Shown: positions 5,828 to 8,221 of the stretch, in pieces
How positions within the stretch are numbered: position 1 is the stretch's first letter
Layout of the letters: each line of letters starts with the position of its first letter
Assembly (NCBI GenBank): GCA_041179245.1
Contig: JBEGTT010000092.1
Coordinates: forward strand, 1-8,221
Length of the DNA stretch: 8,221 bases
Direction: 5' to 3'
Source: JBEGTT01 sp041179245
Lineage (GTDB): Bacteria; Pseudomonadota; Gammaproteobacteria; Burkholderiales; Rhodocyclaceae
The notes under the pieces: generated by a model
The model's input: only the letters and a program-made list of their open reading frames with translations
Told to the model about the DNA's origin: nothing
The model's database searches: none
Position numbers and translations under genes: made by a program

Positions 5828-7240
5828 TGAAGAATCCAACGTGTTTTCCAGCTTCTGCATCAAATCTGTAATTTTAGGATTGGCATGCGGTGGAAATCCC
5901 ATAACCACGGCCCCCACCTGATCCTGCATAAACTGGATCACCTGAAGCAAATCAGCTCTAACCTCATCTTGATCAATTTCTGCCTGATCAATTCGATCAA
6001 CGAGGGAGGCCAACTCGCCCGCTTGCCTTGCCAAGCCCGACAGATGCAATGACTCAGCCAATGCCTCAAGGTCGCGGGCTACGCGGGCCAGCAATTGCGC
6101 ATCGGCCAACGGTTTTTTCTCAAGCACGGGCTTGATCTGAGCCGCAGGAATACTATCGACCTGCAGCCCCTCTTCACCCACCGTCAACGGCTGCAAAACC
6201 ACCTCATCCAGCGCAGCAGGATTGTCCGCAGGGGAGAAAACACCGGATGGCTCAGACAGAATTTTCTGAACTGGATTAACGCTCAGGCTATTCAGGTAAT
6301 CGTAAATAGACTGCGGAGAACGTTCTTCCCTGTCCTCTTCAACTTTCTCAAATCCAGGCTGTGGTACCCGGACTTCCTGAATAAACTCAGGCTCTGGCTC
6401 AAAAATTCCTTGCACCGCCCTTGCCACTCGGATTTCCTCTTCCACCACTTTCTCTAGCCGAGCAGCGAACAGTTCCAATCTTGTATAAAGGGCCGCATGC
6501 TCAAGAAAATCCAGCTCTGCCATGCGTTCTAACGGTGCGGCCATTGCGGCAACAAGATGTGCCGGAGGCTCAATCTCGTCGTCGACCCGATCCATTGCCG
6601 ACGCAAGTGCTTCCGAAAACCGAAAGAACGCCGGTTCACCGACGGTTAATGCCGCGCCACACAAACCAAACACGGCCGAACGAAACGTTCCCCACCCATC
6701 CTGATAACGCCGATCCCAAGCTTCAAGCAACTGTAGAGTTGCCGCATTCCAAGCCGCTGACACTTCCTCTGAAAAACGTGGCAACTGCGACTGTGCGACA
6801 AAAGGCAGGATAGAAGCTGTTTTAGCCAACAAATCGGCCAGTGGGTGATTGGCATCTAGTGCCAGCGACCCTGTTGGTTTATTGAGCCGATTGAGAACCG
6901 CCCGAATTTCTTCCCACAGTGATTTATCCGGTACCGGGTTTTCCCGAACCAGCTGTTTGAACTGTGAGTCCAACTTACTGGCCAGTTTGCGTAGTTCTGC
7001 ATCAGCGGGAAATTTTGCATCGACCAGAGCCTGAATCAACGCCTCTGCATCACGCCAAAAACCCACAAACTCCGGTGGCTGAATCAGCGCAACCGCCCCT
7101 AGGACAGCACGCATTTGGCGTAGTCCATTGTTGGCTTCCGGCTCTTTCAACCATGTCAGCAACGCTTTCTGATAGCGCTGCCGAATAGCAACCAGATTGA
7201 GCGGTGGTGTTTTAGGCTGCAAGTTTGGCAAATGCCTCAA
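5819..7240 (-). CDS. Hypothetical helical cytoplasmic protein, 473 aa
   Basis: I do not firmly recognise this protein. It has no signal peptide or membrane segment. Residues ~15-270 are almost entirely predicted helix, with helical segments such as RQRYQKALLTWLKEPE, PEFVGFWRDAEALIQALVDA and FFRFSEALASAMDRVDDE. Residues ~278-380 are an acidic, Pro-rich linker, and ~380-440 is another helical bundle (LARVARDLEALAESLHLSG). The spacing of helices resembles degenerate HPt-like modules at the N-terminus of ChpA/PilL, or FimL, which lack the phosphorylated histidine; this is a weak impression. No ATG is available near the front: the first codon is a TTG at 7240, with other TTGs at 7231 and 7222. It overlaps the VOC gene by up to 29 nt and is probably coupled to it. 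Its last codons form one arm of the palindrome. Confidence 0.8.
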   Translation of the reverse strand: MRHLPNLQPKTPPLNLVAIRQRYQKALLTWLKEPEANNGLRQMRAVLGAVALIQPPEFVGFWRDAEALIQALVDAKFPADAELRKLASKLDSQFKQLVRENPVPDKSLWEEIRAVLNRLNKPTGSLALDANHPLADLLAKTASILPFVAQSQLPRFSEEVSAAWNAATLQLLEAWDRRYQDGWGTFRSAVFGLCGAALTVGEPAFFRFSEALASAMDRVDDEIEPPAHLVAAMAAPLERMAELDFLEHAALYTRLELFAARLEKVVEEEIRVARAVQGIFEPEPEFIQEVRVPQPGFEKVEEDREERSPQSIYDYLNSLSVNPVQKILSEPSGVFSPADNPAALDEVVLQPLTVGEEGLQVDSIPAAQIKPVLEKKPLADAQLLARVARDLEALAESLHLSGLARQAGELASLVDRIDQAEIDQDEVRADLLQVIQFMQDQVGAVVMGFPPHANPKITDLMQKLENTLDSSAR

Positions 7241-7697
7241 TGACTTCGGTAGGTGCCTGAACTAACTCAATCAGAACGCCTTCACCGCCAATCGGAAACT
7301 CTTCGTTACCCTTGGGGTGCATGAAGCAGATGTCAAAACCTGCCGCACCTTTGCGAATCCCGCCGGGGGCAAAACGCACGCCATTAGACGACAGCCACTC
7401 AACAGCCTTCGGCAAATCATCAATCCACAAACCCACGTGGTTTAGTGGTGTCGCATGCACGGCTGGCTTTTTTTCTGGATCAATCGGCTGCATTAGGTCG
7501 ACTTCGACTTTGAACGGACCGACACCCATCGCACAAATGTCTTCGTCGACATTCTCGCGTTCACTTTGGAAGGTGCCGGTCACTTCCAACCCCAGTTTTT
7601 CAACCCACAGGGTTTTGAGTTTTTCTTTAGAAGGCCCACCGATAGCGATTTGCTGGATGCCCAGCACTTTGAATGGACGCGTTGTAGATGTGGTCAT
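7212..7697 (-). CDS. VOC (glyoxalase/methylmalonyl-CoA epimerase fold) family protein
   Basis: A 161-aa cytoplasmic metalloenzyme-fold protein made of two beta-alpha-beta-beta-beta repeats. The first runs from FKVLGIQQIAIGG (9-21) to KVEVDLMQP (63-71); the second from LNHVGLWIDD (85-94) to FMHPKG (125-130) and GVLIELVQAP (140-149). The likely metal positions are Gln16, Glu65, His87 and Glu144. The MHPKG and VLIELVQ pattern is shared with methylmalonyl-CoA epimerases and lactoylglutathione lyases, but a Gln at the first metal site is more like human-type glyoxalase I than epimerase, which uses His. The substrate is therefore not assigned. The ATG has a strong AGGAG 5 nt upstream and overlaps the lgt stop (ATGA). 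Confidence 0.88.
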   Translation of the reverse strand: MTTSTTRPFKVLGIQQIAIGGPSKEKLKTLWVEKLGLEVTGTFQSERENVDEDICAMGVGPFKVEVDLMQPIDPEKKPAVHATPLNHVGLWIDDLPKAVEWLSSNGVRFAPGGIRKGAAGFDICFMHPKGNEEFPIGGEGVLIELVQAPTEVIEAFAKLAA

Positions 7698-8221
7698 GCA
7701 TTCTCCTGTTTTTGTGAGGTTGTTTTGCTAACCCGAAGGATTATAAACAGTCCAATCAAAATCATGGGCAAGGACAACCATTGCCCCATGCTGACCACGT
7801 AAGACTGTCCAAAAATACCGTGATCGGGTTCGCGGAAAAACTCGACGACAGCGCGCGCCAAACCGTAGCCGACTAAAAACACGCCGGAAACCGCACCCAC
7901 TGGCCGAGGTTTAGCGGAATACCACCACAGCACAGCAAACAGTGCCAAACCTTCTAATCCTGCGTGATAAATCTGCGACGGGTGGCGAGGAAATTCATCC
8001 CCCGCCTGCGGAAACACCATCGCCCACGGCAGGTCTGCACTGGCAACACGGCCCCACAATTCGCCATTGATAAAATTACCGATACGCCCCGCCATCAACC
8101 CAAGCGGCACCAAAGGCGCAATAAAGTCGGTGGTTTCCCACCAACCAGCTTGGTGCTTACGCGCCCAAAATACCCTCGCGATCAATACGCCTAGAAATCC
8201 ACCATGGAAGCTCATGCCACC
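7694..8221 (-). CDS. lgt: Prolipoprotein diacylglyceryl transferase, C-terminal part, cut by the window edge
   Basis: Inner-membrane enzyme that moves a diacylglyceryl group from phosphatidylglycerol to the lipobox cysteine of prolipoproteins, the first step of lipoprotein maturation. The visible 175 residues start in the conserved GGMSFHGGFLG segment (the His corresponds to the essential E. coli His103) and include the Lgt signature GRIGNFINGELWGR with the essential Arg. Next come PRHPSQIYHAGLEG, and GYGLARAVVEFFREPD, whose first Arg matches E. coli Arg239. The usual Tyr-Glu after PSQ reads Tyr-His here. Several membrane helices are visible, the last ending before RVSKTTSQKQENA. The reading frame is open at base 8221, so the N-terminal helices are missing; the internal ATG at 8215 is not the start. 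Its TGA overlaps the VOC gene start. Confidence 0.97.
   Translation of the reverse strand, partial: GGMSFHGGFLGVLIARVFWARKHQAGWWETTDFIAPLVPLGLMAGRIGNFINGELWGRVASADLPWAMVFPQAGDEFPRHPSQIYHAGLEGLALFAVLWWYSAKPRPVGAVSGVFLVGYGLARAVVEFFREPDHGIFGQSYVVSMGQWLSLPMILIGLFIILRVSKTTSQKQENA

Noticed and set aside
5970..6003. Clustered GATCAA repeats in the 473-aa gene
   Set aside because: They encode the repeated Ile-Asp-Gln stretch of the protein and look like simple codon reuse, not a regulatory array.
6421..6813. A 130-codon plus-strand frame opposite the 473-aa gene
   Set aside because: Its Pro/Arg-rich composition is typical of a reverse-complement shadow, and it has no ribosome site.

Overview
The window looks like ordinary chromosomal DNA from a Betaproteobacterium. 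The grpE-dnaK heat-shock pair with sigma32-type promoters, the metX-metW pair with an ATGA overlap, and the MetX sequence (close to Neisserial homologues as I remember them) suggest Neisseriales or a relative. Base composition looks near 50% GC by eye. The lineage is inference. I see no tRNA, rRNA, IS element, CRISPR array or phage gene.

Left block (1-3378, minus strand). From right to left in the direction of transcription: a membrane methyl-accepting chemotaxis protein with a CxxCH heme-attachment motif in its periplasmic sensor; its rho-independent terminator; a sigma32-like promoter; grpE; a second and better sigma32-like promoter; and dnaK, which is cut by the window edge after about 341 codons. 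GrpE is the nucleotide exchange factor for DnaK, so these two work together in protein folding and heat-shock recovery.

Middle block (3537-5739, plus strand). A small unrecognised gene (99 codons) is divergent from the chemotaxis gene. It is followed by metX (homoserine O-acyltransferase, the first committed step to methionine) and metW (a SAM-methyltransferase-fold partner), which overlap by 4 nt and are presumably one operon.

Junction (5739-5827). An 89-nt imperfect palindrome fills the gap between convergent metW and the next minus-strand gene. It touches both stop codons and has an 18-nt mirror-symmetric centre. This is the least explained non-coding structure in the window.

Right block (5819-8221, minus strand). 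A tight set reads lgt (prolipoprotein diacylglyceryl transferase, cut by the window edge), then a VOC/glyoxalase-fold protein (4-nt overlap), then a 473-codon unrecognised helical protein (29-nt overlap, non-ATG start). The overlaps suggest one transcription unit with translational coupling.

The items most worth a second look are the heme-motif chemoreceptor, the palindrome at the convergent junction, the unknown 473-aa protein and the unknown 99-aa protein. I found no convincing evidence of a wholly new multi-gene system here.
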